A DNA stretch of 64,000 nucleotides from Bacillus sp. FSL K6-3431 (GCF_038002605.1 NZ_JBBOCT010000001.1:4712001-4776000); one strand, 5' to 3'. Positions 45,565 through 55,723 are shown, numbered from the stretch's first letter. Program-made: numbers and translations. Notes: a model not told the origin generated them from the letters alone.

Positions 45565-46512
45565 ATGGAACCCATAATTGAAATAAAAACGCAGCCTCGA
45601 AAAAGTAGATTGGTTCTAGGCCTTCGGGCTATAAAAAAGGATTGGCAACTCTACTCGTTATTAATACTACCAATCCTGTATCTTATCATATTTAAATATG
45701 GACCAATGGCTGGAAATATTATTGCCTTCAGAAAATTCGTACCTGGGGGAAGTATATTCGGAGAAAGCTGGGTTGGTCTACATTATGTGAAAATGTTTAT
45801 AGCTGATCCAACATTTTTAAAGGTTTTTAAAAACACTCTTATTCTTAGTGGTATGACATTACTTATTACTTTTCCAGCCCCAATTATTTTTGCTCTTTTA
45901 TTAAACGAGTTAAAATCAATGAAATTTAAAAGATTTGTACAAACAGCCTCTTATTTACCGCATTTCTTTTCGGTTGTAATTGTATCTGGAATGATTTTGG
46001 AACTAGTAGCTGTAAATGGATCGATTAATAATATTGTAGAACTCTTTACAGGACAAAAGATTAGTTTTATTCAGAAACCTGAATGGTTTAGAACGATCTA
46101 TATTGGTTCTGAAATATGGCAAGGTCTAGGTTGGGGAGCAATTCTTTATCTTGCCGCGCTTACGGGCATTAGTGAAGAGTTATATGAAGCAGCTAAGATT
46201 GATGGAGCAAATCGATGGAAACAGACGATTCATATTACAATTCCAGGAATTCTCCCTACGATTGTTACTTTATTAATTTTAAATATTGGTAGTTTGCTAG
46301 CTGTTGGATTTGAAAAAATATTACTGCTTTACAATCCCCTAACCTACAAGACATCTGATGTTATTGCTACCTATGTTTATAGGGTAGGGCTAGAATCTAG
46401 TAACTTTAGCTATGCAACAGCCATTGGTCTATTTGAAGGGATAGTGGGACTCATTTTGGTGTTTTCCGCTAATTATATTTCAAAAAGGCTAACAGAAAAT
46501 AGTTTATGGTAA
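45565..46512 (+). CDS. ABC sugar importer permease, LplB type (fourth system)
   Basis: 315 residues, six spans, opening KDWQLYSLLILPILYLIIFKYGPM, coupling loop LYEAAKIDGANRWKQTIHITIPG. A GGGGGAG site precedes ATG. It heads an importer followed by DUF624, NIF3 and GH2 genes, so its substrate is probably a beta-linked oligosaccharide cut by GH2. Confidence 0.93.
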   Translation: MEPIIEIKTQPRKSRLVLGLRAIKKDWQLYSLLILPILYLIIFKYGPMAGNIIAFRKFVPGGSIFGESWVGLHYVKMFIADPTFLKVFKNTLILSGMTLLITFPAPIIFALLLNELKSMKFKRFVQTASYLPHFFSVVIVSGMILELVAVNGSINNIVELFTGQKISFIQKPEWFRTIYIGSEIWQGLGWGAILYLAALTGISEELYEAAKIDGANRWKQTIHITIPGILPTIVTLLILNIGSLLAVGFEKILLLYNPLTYKTSDVIATYVYRVGLESSNFSYATAIGLFEGIVGLILVFSANYISKRLTENSLW

Positions 46513-46527
46513 GGAGGGGGAAGTATT

Positions 46528-47400
46528 TTGAAGGAATCGGTACAATACAAGGTATTTAAAGTATTTAACGTCATTGTATTATTGCTTATAGTAGCTTTAA
46601 CATTTTACCCGTTTTTGAACATCGTTGCCCAATCGTTTAGTTCGGAATCATATATAAATTCCGGGAAAGTAAATATATGGCCGAAGGGATTTAACGTAGA
46701 AACGTATAAAGTTATTATTAAAGATAATATGTTCTGGATTAACTATAAAAACACAGTAGTTTACACCGTTGTAGGGACGGCATTTCAGATGATAATGACC
46801 ACGATATTTGCCTATGCTTTATCTAAGAAGCGTCTTATGGGAAGAGGATTTTTCACTATGTTTGCTGTATTTACAATGTTCTTTGGTGGAGGATTAATTC
46901 CAAACTATGTCTTAGTTCAGTCACTTGGATTTGGTAATACGATGTGGGCGATTGTAGTACCAGGAGCGATCAGTGTTTTTAATATGTTAATAATGAAAGC
47001 GTTTTTTCAAAATATTCCTGATGAACTTGAGGAAGCTGCAATTATGGATGGATCTAGTACATATGGAACTTTGTTCAGAATAGTACTACCTCTTTCCTTA
47101 CCAATTATTGCAACAATGATTCTGTTTTATTCTGTAGGAAATTGGAATGCGTGGTTCCCAGCGTTTCTTTATCTTGAGGATAAAGAACTGTTTCCTGTAC
47201 AAATTTATTTGAGAAATTTAATAAAGGGCGCTGAAAGTAGTCGTACTGCAGGTGCGTCTAGTGCAGATAACCTTACCCAAATTTCTGCAAATATTAAAGC
47301 CGTAACAATGGTTTTAACTGTGCTTCCAATCTTATGTGTTTATCCCTTTGTGCAAAAATATTTCGTTTCTGGTGTAATGTTGGGGTCTGTAAAAGGGTAA
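46528..47400 (+). CDS. ABC sugar importer permease, YtcP/LplC type (fourth system)
   Basis: 290 residues with six spans; coupling loop ELEEAAIMDGSSTYGTLF and C terminus YPFVQKYFVSGVMLGSVKG. It starts with TTG at 46528 after a strong AAGGAGGGGG, 15 bases from the preceding stop. Confidence 0.92.
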   Translation: MKESVQYKVFKVFNVIVLLLIVALTFYPFLNIVAQSFSSESYINSGKVNIWPKGFNVETYKVIIKDNMFWINYKNTVVYTVVGTAFQMIMTTIFAYALSKKRLMGRGFFTMFAVFTMFFGGGLIPNYVLVQSLGFGNTMWAIVVPGAISVFNMLIMKAFFQNIPDELEEAAIMDGSSTYGTLFRIVLPLSLPIIATMILFYSVGNWNAWFPAFLYLEDKELFPVQIYLRNLIKGAESSRTAGASSADNLTQISANIKAVTMVLTVLPILCVYPFVQKYFVSGVMLGSVKG

Positions 47401-47508
47401 CCACATCTTGTATTAGTTAAGATAAAGCATTTTTGTGAAATAAGGGGGTGATTTACTTAGGATTACTCTGTATTACCTGAATTCAATTAAAAATGGGGGG
47501 AATAACGA

Positions 47509-49143
47509 ATGAATAATCGGTTCAAAAAGCTATTGTACTTAATCTCTTTCTTGTCGATCATTAGTTTACTATTAGTTGCTTGCAATAATTCAGAAAAAAC
47601 CGAAGGAAACAAGAAAGCCGCAGTACCTAAAAGTGAGAATGCAGTAGAAGAATACGGAGTAGATGATCAATTTAAAGCAAAGGAGGAGTTAACCTTTTCC
47701 ATGATGTTTAGTGATCATCCTAACTATCCTTACAAAAAAGACTGGCTTTTAATTGAAGAGATTAAGAAAAGAACAAATGTAAATTTAGACATGACAATCA
47801 TACCAATGAGTGATTATTCACAAAAAAGGAGTTTACTTATAAGTAGTGGGGACGCACCTTTAATCATCCCTAAAACTTACCCAGGTGAAGAAACACCATT
47901 TGTAGCTTCAGGTACAATTCTGCCAATAAGTGATTATGTTGACTTAATGCCAAACTTTAAAGACAAAGTAGAAAAGTGGAATATAGAGCCATTCTTAGAA
48001 GGGTTACGGAAAGAGGATGGTAAATATTACTTGCTCCCTGGTTTGCATGAGGATGTTTGGCCTGATTATACGCTTGCAATTAGGACGGATATAGTCGAAG
48101 AATTGGGATTGGAAATGCCAACAACATGGGATGAACTAGAAACTATATTAGTAGCAATGAAAAAAGCTTACCCTGATTCTATTCCATTCTCTGATAGATG
48201 GCAATTCAATAGCACTCTGAATGTAGCTGCTACAGGCTTTGGAACCGCGGCTGGTTGGGGGTTAGGATCTGCTTTAAAGTATGACGAAGGGAAAGATGAG
48301 TTTTCATTTGCACCAGCAACAGAAGAATACAAAACGATGTTAACGTATTTCCATGGTCTTGTTGAAAAAGGTTTACTTGATCCAGAAAGTGTAACGCAAG
48401 ATGATGATCAAGCTATGAAAAAGTTTATCAATGGAGAGTCATTTGTAATCGGTGCCAATTCACAAACGGTTGTTGATTATCGAAAGGATATGAATGAAAC
48501 TTTAGGAGAAGACAAATTCTCCATTAAGAAAATAATTGCACCTGGTGGACCAGAAGGACAGCTAATGGGAGGATCTAAATTAGAAAATGGTCTGATGATT
48601 TCTGCGAAGGCGAAAGATGATCCTAACTTTGAAGCATTACTACAATTTATTGATTGGTTATGGTATAGCGATGAAGGTCAAGAATTTGCTAAATGGGGTG
48701 TAGAAGACGTTACTTATACTAAAAATGATGAAGGTAAACGTGTTCTTACTGATGATGTTAATTATGTTGGTCTAAATCCAGCTGGGGCGAAAGCATTGAA
48801 TGTTGATTTTGGATTCTCTGGCGGAAACATTGCCTACGGTGGTACTACAGAGCTTCTTCATTCTATGTTCAGTGAAGAAGAAATTGAATTCCAAGATGCA
48901 ATGCGTGATACGAAAGAACTTGTATTACCAGACCCGCCAATTAAGTATGAGGAAATGGAACTTGAACAAGCAAATCTATTAAGTACACCTTTAAAAGACT
49001 TTGTCGGCACAGCGACTTATGAATTCATCTTAGGGGATCGTGATTTATCCAAATGGGAGGAATTTGTAACCGAGTTGGAGAGCATGGGGATGCAGGATTA
49101 TGTTGATTTAGCAAATAAAGTATACAAAAATCAAAACAAATAA
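47509..49143 (+). CDS. Extracellular sugar-binding lipoprotein, LplA type (fourth system)
   Basis: 544 residues. Lipobox LLVAC near residue 24; mature part of LplA size with KRTNVNLDMTIIP, LPGLHEDVWPDYTLAIR and WLWYSDEGQEFAKWG. It differs from the two other LplA proteins in lacking their ECYHC and DPNGNGKxDE segments, so it likely binds a different class of glycan. GGGGGGAATAACG precedes the ATG. Confidence 0.93.
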   Translation: MNNRFKKLLYLISFLSIISLLLVACNNSEKTEGNKKAAVPKSENAVEEYGVDDQFKAKEELTFSMMFSDHPNYPYKKDWLLIEEIKKRTNVNLDMTIIPMSDYSQKRSLLISSGDAPLIIPKTYPGEETPFVASGTILPISDYVDLMPNFKDKVEKWNIEPFLEGLRKEDGKYYLLPGLHEDVWPDYTLAIRTDIVEELGLEMPTTWDELETILVAMKKAYPDSIPFSDRWQFNSTLNVAATGFGTAAGWGLGSALKYDEGKDEFSFAPATEEYKTMLTYFHGLVEKGLLDPESVTQDDDQAMKKFINGESFVIGANSQTVVDYRKDMNETLGEDKFSIKKIIAPGGPEGQLMGGSKLENGLMISAKAKDDPNFEALLQFIDWLWYSDEGQEFAKWGVEDVTYTKNDEGKRVLTDDVNYVGLNPAGAKALNVDFGFSGGNIAYGGTTELLHSMFSEEEIEFQDAMRDTKELVLPDPPIKYEEMELEQANLLSTPLKDFVGTATYEFILGDRDLSKWEEFVTELESMGMQDYVDLANKVYKNQNK

Positions 49144-49226
49144 AACGATTGAATAAGGAATAACTGTCTGCAATAAGATAGTAACAGAAATTTACCTAGG
49201 TCTTTGAATCCTTAGTGGGAGTTACC

Positions 49227-49256
49227 AATCAGGTAGGGTCTATTCCCTACCTGATT
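49227..49256 (+). terminator. Hairpin after fourth importer operon
   Basis: AATCAGGTAGGG (49227-49238) pairs perfectly with CCCTACCTGATT (49245-49256). The tail CCTCGATGTTT is poor in T, so its termination strength is unsure. Confidence 0.6.
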
Positions 49257-49373
49257 CCTCGATGTTTAGCTTGCCGAAATGAATTTACTTAACGAATATC
49301 AAGAGTATTCTTTAAATAAAGTATTATACATAAAAATTGATTTATTACAATTAAAAGAAGGATGAACTAACGT

Positions 49374-50054
49374 ATGGACAATCGTAAAGAATTTGGTCAA
49401 GGAATATTTTTTGTTATCTCAAATTATATCTATTGGTTAATGTTAATCAATATTTACTTTGTATTTTGCAATATTATTTTTTTATTTTTCTTCATGACAT
49501 TAGAACCTGTTTTTTCAAATCTTATCATTATTTTCATAGCATTAATCCCAACTGGACCTGCCATCATGGCACTTTGCTATGTAATGGATAAATTAGTTTG
49601 TGAAAAAGAAGTTTCTCCTACTAGAGACTTTTTCTATGGCTATAAACTTAATTTTAAAGATACATTAAAAGTGTGGATACCAATGCTTGCCCTGATATTT
49701 ATTCTAATCATTGATTTGCAATATTTTTATGAGGATAGTACTGCAACCAATCAAGTATTAAGCATTGTATTTTTAGTTGTCCTGACTTTACTCATTTGTC
49801 TCTCGTTTTATGTATTCCCGATCACTGCAAAATTTAAATTTAGAACTAGGGACATATTTAAACTCTCAATCTATTATAGTTTTAAAAAGCTGAAAATCAG
49901 TCTTGGTAATATTGGAATTATGATAATAGGATTATTTCTAATGTTTATGACATCAAATTTTCTTATTTTATTTATAGTAGGCGTTCTAAGTTATGTATTA
50001 ACATTAAATAGTAAAGAGGTTATTGAAGATATTAAATTAAACTACACTAAGTAA
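49374..50054 (+). CDS. DUF624 (YesL/YesV-like) membrane protein
   Basis: 226 residues, five or six spans (YWLMLINIYFVFCNIIFLFFF, LALIFILIIDLQYFY). The pattern of an early Asn-rich span, a TGPAIMALCYV motif and paired C-terminal spans fits DUF624. It has no known activity; association with LplA-type importers recurs here and at 34467. GAAGGATG precedes the start. Confidence 0.8.
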   Translation: MDNRKEFGQGIFFVISNYIYWLMLINIYFVFCNIIFLFFFMTLEPVFSNLIIIFIALIPTGPAIMALCYVMDKLVCEKEVSPTRDFFYGYKLNFKDTLKVWIPMLALIFILIIDLQYFYEDSTATNQVLSIVFLVVLTLLICLSFYVFPITAKFKFRTRDIFKLSIYYSFKKLKISLGNIGIMIIGLFLMFMTSNFLILFIVGVLSYVLTLNSKEVIEDIKLNYTK

Positions 50055-50153
50055 ATTGGGAATAAAGCAACCAAGGAAGCGTATCTGTTTAATTACTATG
50101 TATGAATGGTTAGCATTCATTCGAATTTCTGTTTGAAGGTAGGTAATAGATTA

Positions 50154-50948
50154 ATGACAACGACAATTAAAAATGTATTAGATCAATTAATGGAACCTGT
50201 ACAAAAAATAGAAATTACAGTGGATGCACTTGAATATGGGCATGAGGAAACTCTTGTAAAGGGTATTGCTACAACATTTATGGCTACGAATGATGTGATT
50301 CAACAAGCAAGGGATTTAGGGGTAAATCTGCTTATCACTCATGAAGGGATGTATTATAGTCATCATGATAAAAAGGATAGATGGCTAAATGATCCTGTAT
50401 ACCTTGAGAAAAAGGGGCTTGTTGAAAAATCGAATATGGCAATTTTCCGATTTCATGATTATTTTCATTCGTACAAGCCTGACGGTATAATGACCGGCTT
50501 ACTTCACAGTTTGAGTTGGGAAACTTATATAGAAAAGGATCAAATCAATGCATCCATACTTTCCCTACCTGGCATGTCATTAGGAGAAATGGCAGAATAC
50601 GTAAAATCGAAGCTGAATATTTCGTATGTTCGGGTTGTTGGTGATTTGTCATTGATGTGCGAGCGTGTAGGTGTATTAGTCGGCTACAGAGGAGGGGGAG
50701 AAAATGCTATACCCTTATATAATCAAGAACAGCTCGATTTGATTATTTCGGGGGAAGGACCTGAATGGGAAACGCCAGAATACGTGAGGGATGCAGTACA
50801 GCAAGGACGAAAAAAGGCCTTAATCGTACTGGGGCATGCCGAAAGTGAGAAATCCGGTATGAAATATTTAGCCAAACAAATTCAATCGATATATCCCAAT
50901 ATTCCCGTACATTTTATCGATGAAAATCCAGTCTTCCAAGTAGTATAA
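50154..50948 (+). CDS. NIF3-like dinuclear-metal protein
   Basis: 264 residues. LLITHEGMYYSHHD early and VLGHAESEKSG late supply the His/Glu/Asp metal ligands of the NIF3/YqfO family, which form hexameric rings; their reaction is unsettled. A copy inside a glycan locus is common in Bacillales and Bacteroides-like loci and may have a role in sugar-acid or lactone chemistry, but that is speculation. ATG 50154 has AAGGTAGG at good distance; ATG 50106 adds 16 non-family residues. GH2 follows by 43 bases. Confidence 0.8.
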   Translation: MTTTIKNVLDQLMEPVQKIEITVDALEYGHEETLVKGIATTFMATNDVIQQARDLGVNLLITHEGMYYSHHDKKDRWLNDPVYLEKKGLVEKSNMAIFRFHDYFHSYKPDGIMTGLLHSLSWETYIEKDQINASILSLPGMSLGEMAEYVKSKLNISYVRVVGDLSLMCERVGVLVGYRGGGENAIPLYNQEQLDLIISGEGPEWETPEYVRDAVQQGRKKALIVLGHAESEKSGMKYLAKQIQSIYPNIPVHFIDENPVFQVV

Positions 50949-50991
50949 AGGTTAACTTTTAAAAAAATGAAGAGATGGTGATTTATCAAAC

Positions 50992-53900
50992 ATGAATAAG
51001 AAAATGCTATTTAATGACGGTTGGGAATTTGCCAAAAGTAATCTAGAAGTAACTAATAGTACTCATCTGCAATTTGAACCGGTTGATATCCCCCATGATT
51101 GGCTTATCTATAATACATTAAATCTTCATGAAAACAGCATAGGTTGGTATCGTAAGAGATTTATGTGTAAGAAAGATAAAGAGCAAATTCTCTTGTGTTT
51201 TGATGGAGTTTATATGGATTCTTCAGTATATGTGAATCAACAGTTTGTAGGAGAATGGAAATACGGTTATTCCTCTTTTGAACATGAGATAACAGATGCA
51301 GTTGTGGAAGGGGAAAATGAAATTCTTGTAAAAGTAGTTTATCAAAGCCCAAATAGCAGATGGTACTCCGGTGCTGGTATTTACCGTAATGTATGGCTGA
51401 AGATAAGAGGTAAAAATTATATTGCAACAGATGGTATTTATATAACAACGAAACAGCAAGATGCTGGGTGGCAGGTTGAAGTCGATACAGACATTAACAT
51501 CAGTGAAGACTTACAAATTTCCCATACAATCATATATAAGGGACAGGAGGTTGCCGCATCTTCAGGGAGGGTTGTTGCAGGTAGTGATTCAAGCGCAAAA
51601 AGTCATCAAACCCTATTTGTTAGAGCCCCTTTTTTATGGAGCACGGATGAGCCTAATCTTTATCAGCTTATCACGGAAATACAGCTGGATGTGGGAGCTA
51701 ATGATGAAAATCGGAGGAAGGAAGTAATAGAATCCGTATCTCAAAATATTGGGTTTCGAAGTATCGTCCTTGACCCTCAGGAAGGTTTTAAGCTTAATGG
51801 ACGTAAGATGAAATTAAACGGGGTCTGTGAACATCACGATTTAGGAGCCTTGGGAGCTGCTTTTAATAAAGTTGCTCTAAAAAGAAGATTAGAGATATTG
51901 AAAGAAATGGGCGTTAACGCGATCAGAACAGCTCATAATATGCCTGCTGTAGAGCTGATGGAATTAGCAGATGAAATGGGATTTCTTGTTGTATCAGAAG
52001 CCTTTGATATGTGGGAAAGATCAAAAACACCTTATGATTATGCGAGATTTTTTAAAGAATGGGCATATGTTGATGTGAAAAGTTGGGTCACGCGAGATCG
52101 GAATCATCCAAGTTTGTTGATGTGGAGTATCGGGAATGAAATTTATGATACCCATGCAGATGAGAGAGGCCAGGAAATAACAAAAATGCTCATGGAATAT
52201 GTACAAAAATATGATTCGAAAGAAAATGCAATCGTTACCATCGGGTCGAATTATATGCCATGGGAAAACGCTCAAAAATGTGCTGATATTGTTAAAATTG
52301 CTGGATATAATTATGCAGAAAAATATTATCAAAAACATCATAAGGAACATCCAGATTGGATCATTTATGGAAGTGAGACATCCTCTGTCGTCCAAAGTAG
52401 GGGCATCTATCATTTTCCATTTGAAAAGTCTATTTTAGCAGATGATGATGAACAATGTTCTTCTCTTGGAAATAGCACGACGAGTTGGGGGGCGAAGTCG
52501 GCGGAAGCATGTATTTTAGCAGAAAGAGATACACCTTTCTCCTTAGGTCAGTTTCTATGGACTGGATTTGACTATATTGGCGAACCTACCCCATATCATA
52601 CGAAGAATTCATATTTTGGGCAGATTGATACAGCTACATTTAAGAAAGACTCTTTTTACATCTATCAAGCAGCATGGACAGACTACAAGAAAAAACCAAT
52701 GGTTCACCTTTTCCCCTATTGGGACTTTAATGAAGGGCAAATCATGGATATTCGTGTATGCTCTAATGCACCTAAAGTTGAACTACAATTAAATGGTCGT
52801 ACAGTAGGTACCCATGATATTGACCATGATCATGGAACAGAGCTCGTGGGATGGTGGAAGGTCCCGTATGAACAAGGGGAATTAAAAGCAATAGCTTATG
52901 ATGAAACAGATGAAATTATTGCCACAGATGTGAGAAGATCTTTTGGTGATGCGAAAAAGATCTGTTTGAATGCTGATAAAAAAGAACTTATTGCAAATGG
53001 TACGGATTTAATTTTTGTAGAAATTAACGTGGAGGATGAACAAGGCCATACTGTGGAGAATGCAAATAATCGTGTTTCTGTTCACGTATCTGGTGCGGGT
53101 CGTTTGCTTGGCTTAGATAATGGAGACAGTACGGATTATGATCAATATAAAGCGCTGAGCAGGAGATTATTCAGTGGTAAATTAATGGTAATCATAGGAT
53201 CCACATTAGAACCTGGAACAATCCAATTCGAGGTAACTTCTCCAGGTTTGAAAAGTAAGATTGTGGAATTTGAGTCCCTTCCAATGAAAGATGAGGTTGC
53301 AGTGGGAATATCTGCAAGTAGTAGGAATCAGGATTTACCATATGTTATGGGGAACAAGGAAGAAATACCACTTCGAAAGATTGAAATTATTAGCGATTCA
53401 GGGCAAGCGTTTGATCAATCAAGAAAAGAGATTAGTGTACAAGCAAGATTATATCCAGAAGATACTTCTTATCAAGAAGTAAGGTGGAGTGTCGTGAATG
53501 ATGTTGGGATTGAATCCAATATTTCTAAAGTAGAAGCAGATGGCCATAAAGCGAAGGTAATGGCATTAGGTGATGGCGAATTTCGACTTCGTTGTACAAG
53601 TAAAAATGGTACAGAGAAAGTGAAATTAATATCTGAACTAGAATTTAAGGCAGTTAACCTTGGCACCGCCTATAAAGACCCTTATGGATTTATTTCTGGT
53701 GGACTATATGACTATCGTAAAGGGGAAGTTGGCAACGGAAATGAAAGGGGAGTAGCCACGAGTAGAGATGGGGAAACTCAAGTAGGTTTTCGCGAAATAG
53801 ACTTCGGTTCTTATGGTTCAGATATGATTACGATACCGATTTTTGCCTTATCAAGTGAAGAGTATGCCTTGCAAATTTGGGAAGGAATGCCTGATGAAGA

Positions 53901-54150
53901 GGGAAGTAAATTACTTGCGGATGTAATCTATCAAAAAGAATCCAAGTGGAATGTGTATCAAGCGGAAACCTATCGCTTGTCCAAAAGACTTCGCGGTATT
54001 ACTTCAATTTGTTTTGTCCTTAATCAGAAGGTACATATTAAAGGATTTTCTTTTGAAAAAAAGAATAGGGCTTTTGAAAAAAACCGAGTGGTAGAATCCG
54101 ACCAAATCTATGGAGATACATTTGAACTAACGGAGATACATTTGAACTAA
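50992..54150 (+). CDS. GH2 beta-galactosidase-like enzyme, C terminus cut by frameshift
   Basis: 1052 residues as encoded. Order: sugar-binding jelly roll (about 1-160), Ig-like domain (170-270), TIM barrel with WSIGNEIYD (acid/base Glu383) and IYGSETSS (nucleophile Glu462), DUF4982-like domain (about 570-640), another Ig-like domain, then one CBM6-like sandwich (about 900-1025). The frame then meets a 20-base tandem duplication and stops after four foreign residues. Removing one copy restores a 1145-residue protein with a second sandwich domain. Catalytic parts are intact, so activity may persist. No signal peptide. Beta-galactosidase is the likeliest activity; beta-glucuronidase or mannosidase are possible for GH2, given the uronate genes downstream. 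Confidence 0.88.
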   Translation: MNKKMLFNDGWEFAKSNLEVTNSTHLQFEPVDIPHDWLIYNTLNLHENSIGWYRKRFMCKKDKEQILLCFDGVYMDSSVYVNQQFVGEWKYGYSSFEHEITDAVVEGENEILVKVVYQSPNSRWYSGAGIYRNVWLKIRGKNYIATDGIYITTKQQDAGWQVEVDTDINISEDLQISHTIIYKGQEVAASSGRVVAGSDSSAKSHQTLFVRAPFLWSTDEPNLYQLITEIQLDVGANDENRRKEVIESVSQNIGFRSIVLDPQEGFKLNGRKMKLNGVCEHHDLGALGAAFNKVALKRRLEILKEMGVNAIRTAHNMPAVELMELADEMGFLVVSEAFDMWERSKTPYDYARFFKEWAYVDVKSWVTRDRNHPSLLMWSIGNEIYDTHADERGQEITKMLMEYVQKYDSKENAIVTIGSNYMPWENAQKCADIVKIAGYNYAEKYYQKHHKEHPDWIIYGSETSSVVQSRGIYHFPFEKSILADDDEQCSSLGNSTTSWGAKSAEACILAERDTPFSLGQFLWTGFDYIGEPTPYHTKNSYFGQIDTATFKKDSFYIYQAAWTDYKKKPMVHLFPYWDFNEGQIMDIRVCSNAPKVELQLNGRTVGTHDIDHDHGTELVGWWKVPYEQGELKAIAYDETDEIIATDVRRSFGDAKKICLNADKKELIANGTDLIFVEINVEDEQGHTVENANNRVSVHVSGAGRLLGLDNGDSTDYDQYKALSRRLFSGKLMVIIGSTLEPGTIQFEVTSPGLKSKIVEFESLPMKDEVAVGISASSRNQDLPYVMGNKEEIPLRKIEIISDSGQAFDQSRKEISVQARLYPEDTSYQEVRWSVVNDVGIESNISKVEADGHKAKVMALGDGEFRLRCTSKNGTEKVKLISELEFKAVNLGTAYKDPYGFISGGLYDYRKGEVGNGNERGVATSRDGETQVGFREIDFGSYGSDMITIPIFALSSEEYALQIWEGMPDEEGSKLLADVIYQKESKWNVYQAETYRLSKRLRGITSICFVLNQKVHIKGFSFEKKNRAFEKNRVVESDQIYGDTFELTEIHLN

Positions 54151-54151
54151 C
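54112..54151 (+). repeat. Exact 20-bp tandem duplication causing frameshift
   Basis: GGAGATACATTTGAACTAAC occurs at 54112-54131 and again at 54132-54151, with GGAGA starting a third partial unit. Twenty is not a multiple of three, so the second copy moves the GH2 frame and brings TAA at 54148-54150. Confidence 0.95.
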
Positions 54152-54449
54152 GGAGAACAGTGTAGAAGGTATAGGAAATAATGTTTCTTTAGAGTTTGAA
54201 CATATGGATTTTACAAGCGAAGGTGCTACGAAACTATTCATTTTTGGCAGGTCGCCAATAGAAAAAAATACGATTCATATTCGTTTTTCTGATTCTGGAG
54301 AAAATAATCAAATAATAGAATTCATACAGTCCGATGATTATGAAGAGCAAGCATTTGAACTAGAAAAAATAGCAGGAATACAAAAGATAACTTTCATGTT
54401 TTTACCAGGAAGTAACTTTGACTTTAGTTGGTTCTGCTTTGAGAAGTAA
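54152..54449 (+). pseudogene. Detached C-terminal domain of the GH2 gene
   Basis: The frame reading ...NSVEGIGNNVSLEFEHMDF through ...FDFSWFCFEK, ending at 54449, continues the GH2 protein if one 20-base unit is dropped. It is a CBM6-like beta-sandwich, parallel to the domain just before the break (GFSFEK versus WFCFEK endings). An ATG at 54204 could start an 81-residue piece, but no ribosome site precedes it. Confidence 0.85.
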
Positions 54450-54571
54450 ATATTAAGTAGTAGAGCCGTTATCCATAACGAATTTACGAATCGATAATGG
54501 TTTCTTAGGTACAGTGTTAGCATATGGTGGAACAACGGATTGACAGTCGATTTGTACAAGGAGTGTTTTAA

Positions 54572-55723
54572 ATGTTGAAAGTTGGAATTATTGGTACTGG
54601 AGCAATTGCTTCCTCACACATTGAAGCATACTTCACATTTCCGAGTCGATGTAAAATTGTTGCGTTATGTGACATATATCCTGAAAAAGCGGAAAGTACA
54701 GCATCAAGATTTAATCTTGATGCTGACATATATAATGATTATCAAGCGATGTTGGAACGGGCAGATATAGATCTTATTTCTATATGTACACCACCATATA
54801 CACATGCAAATACCAGCATTGACGCATTAAATGCAGGAAAACATGTACTCGTTGAAAAACCAATGGCGTCTTCATTAGATGAATGCGACCGAATGCTGGC
54901 AGCGGCTGAAAAAAATAACAAAATTTTATCTGTCGTTGCACAAAATCGCTTTCGCTCGTCAATGATGAAATTAAAACAAGTGCTAGATTCAAAATTAATG
55001 GGGCCGATTGTGCATACTCAAGTAGATTCCTTTTGGTGGCGTGGCCATAGTTATTATGATCTATGGTGGCGGGGTACATGGGAAAAAGAAGGTGGCGGCT
55101 GTACATTAAATCATGCTGTTCACCATATTGATATATTTCAATGGATGAATGGGATGCCTACTGAAATTACTGCAGTAATGAGCAATACCTCCCATAATAA
55201 CGCAGAAGTGGAAGATATATCAATAACTATTGGTAAGTATCCAGATGGAAGTCTTGCACAAGTTACGAGCTCTGTCATTCACCATGGTGAGGAACAACAG
55301 CTAATTTTTCAGGGGGAAAATGCCCGGGTATCAGTGCCTTGGAAGGTAAAGGCATCAAAGTCGAAAGAAAATGGATTTCCGCTTGAAGATAAAGAATTAG
55401 AAGGAAGAATTGAACAACAGTATAACGATTTGCCTGAATTACAATTTGAAGGGCATGCGGGCCAAGTTGATAATGTGTTAACAGCGATCGAAGAGAACAA
55501 AGATGTGTTGGTTAATGGTGAACAAGGAAGGCAAACATTGGAATTAATTACAGCTATTTATCAATCTGCTAGTTTAGGTTGTACTGTAAAACTTCCTCTT
55601 AATAGTGACAGTCCTTTTTACACGCGTGAAGGTATCATGAAGCATGCTACACATTTTTATGAAAAAAATACCAGTGTGGAAAATTTTTCGGAAAACAAGA
55701 TTACTACTGGTGGTAATGAATAA
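54572..55723 (+). CDS. Gfo/Idh/MocA-family oxidoreductase
   Basis: 383 residues. Rossmann start VGIIGTGAIASSHIEAY, family motif VEKPMASSLDECD, and a substrate domain with WWRGTWEKEGGGCTLNHAVHHID, where the His pair is usual for sugar dehydrogenases of this family. It lacks the Cys insert of the protein at 30138. It probably oxidises a sugar, uronate or glycoside; substrate unknown. CAAGGAG precedes ATG. A palindrome CGTTAT-CC-ATAACG stands upstream at 54467-54480. Confidence 0.87.
   Translation: MLKVGIIGTGAIASSHIEAYFTFPSRCKIVALCDIYPEKAESTASRFNLDADIYNDYQAMLERADIDLISICTPPYTHANTSIDALNAGKHVLVEKPMASSLDECDRMLAAAEKNNKILSVVAQNRFRSSMMKLKQVLDSKLMGPIVHTQVDSFWWRGHSYYDLWWRGTWEKEGGGCTLNHAVHHIDIFQWMNGMPTEITAVMSNTSHNNAEVEDISITIGKYPDGSLAQVTSSVIHHGEEQQLIFQGENARVSVPWKVKASKSKENGFPLEDKELEGRIEQQYNDLPELQFEGHAGQVDNVLTAIEENKDVLVNGEQGRQTLELITAIYQSASLGCTVKLPLNSDSPFYTREGIMKHATHFYEKNTSVENFSENKITTGGNE

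Noticed and set aside
54540..54545. TTGACA before the second Gfo/Idh gene as a promoter
   Set aside because: The ribosome site and start codon come too soon after it to leave room for a -10 and transcript start.
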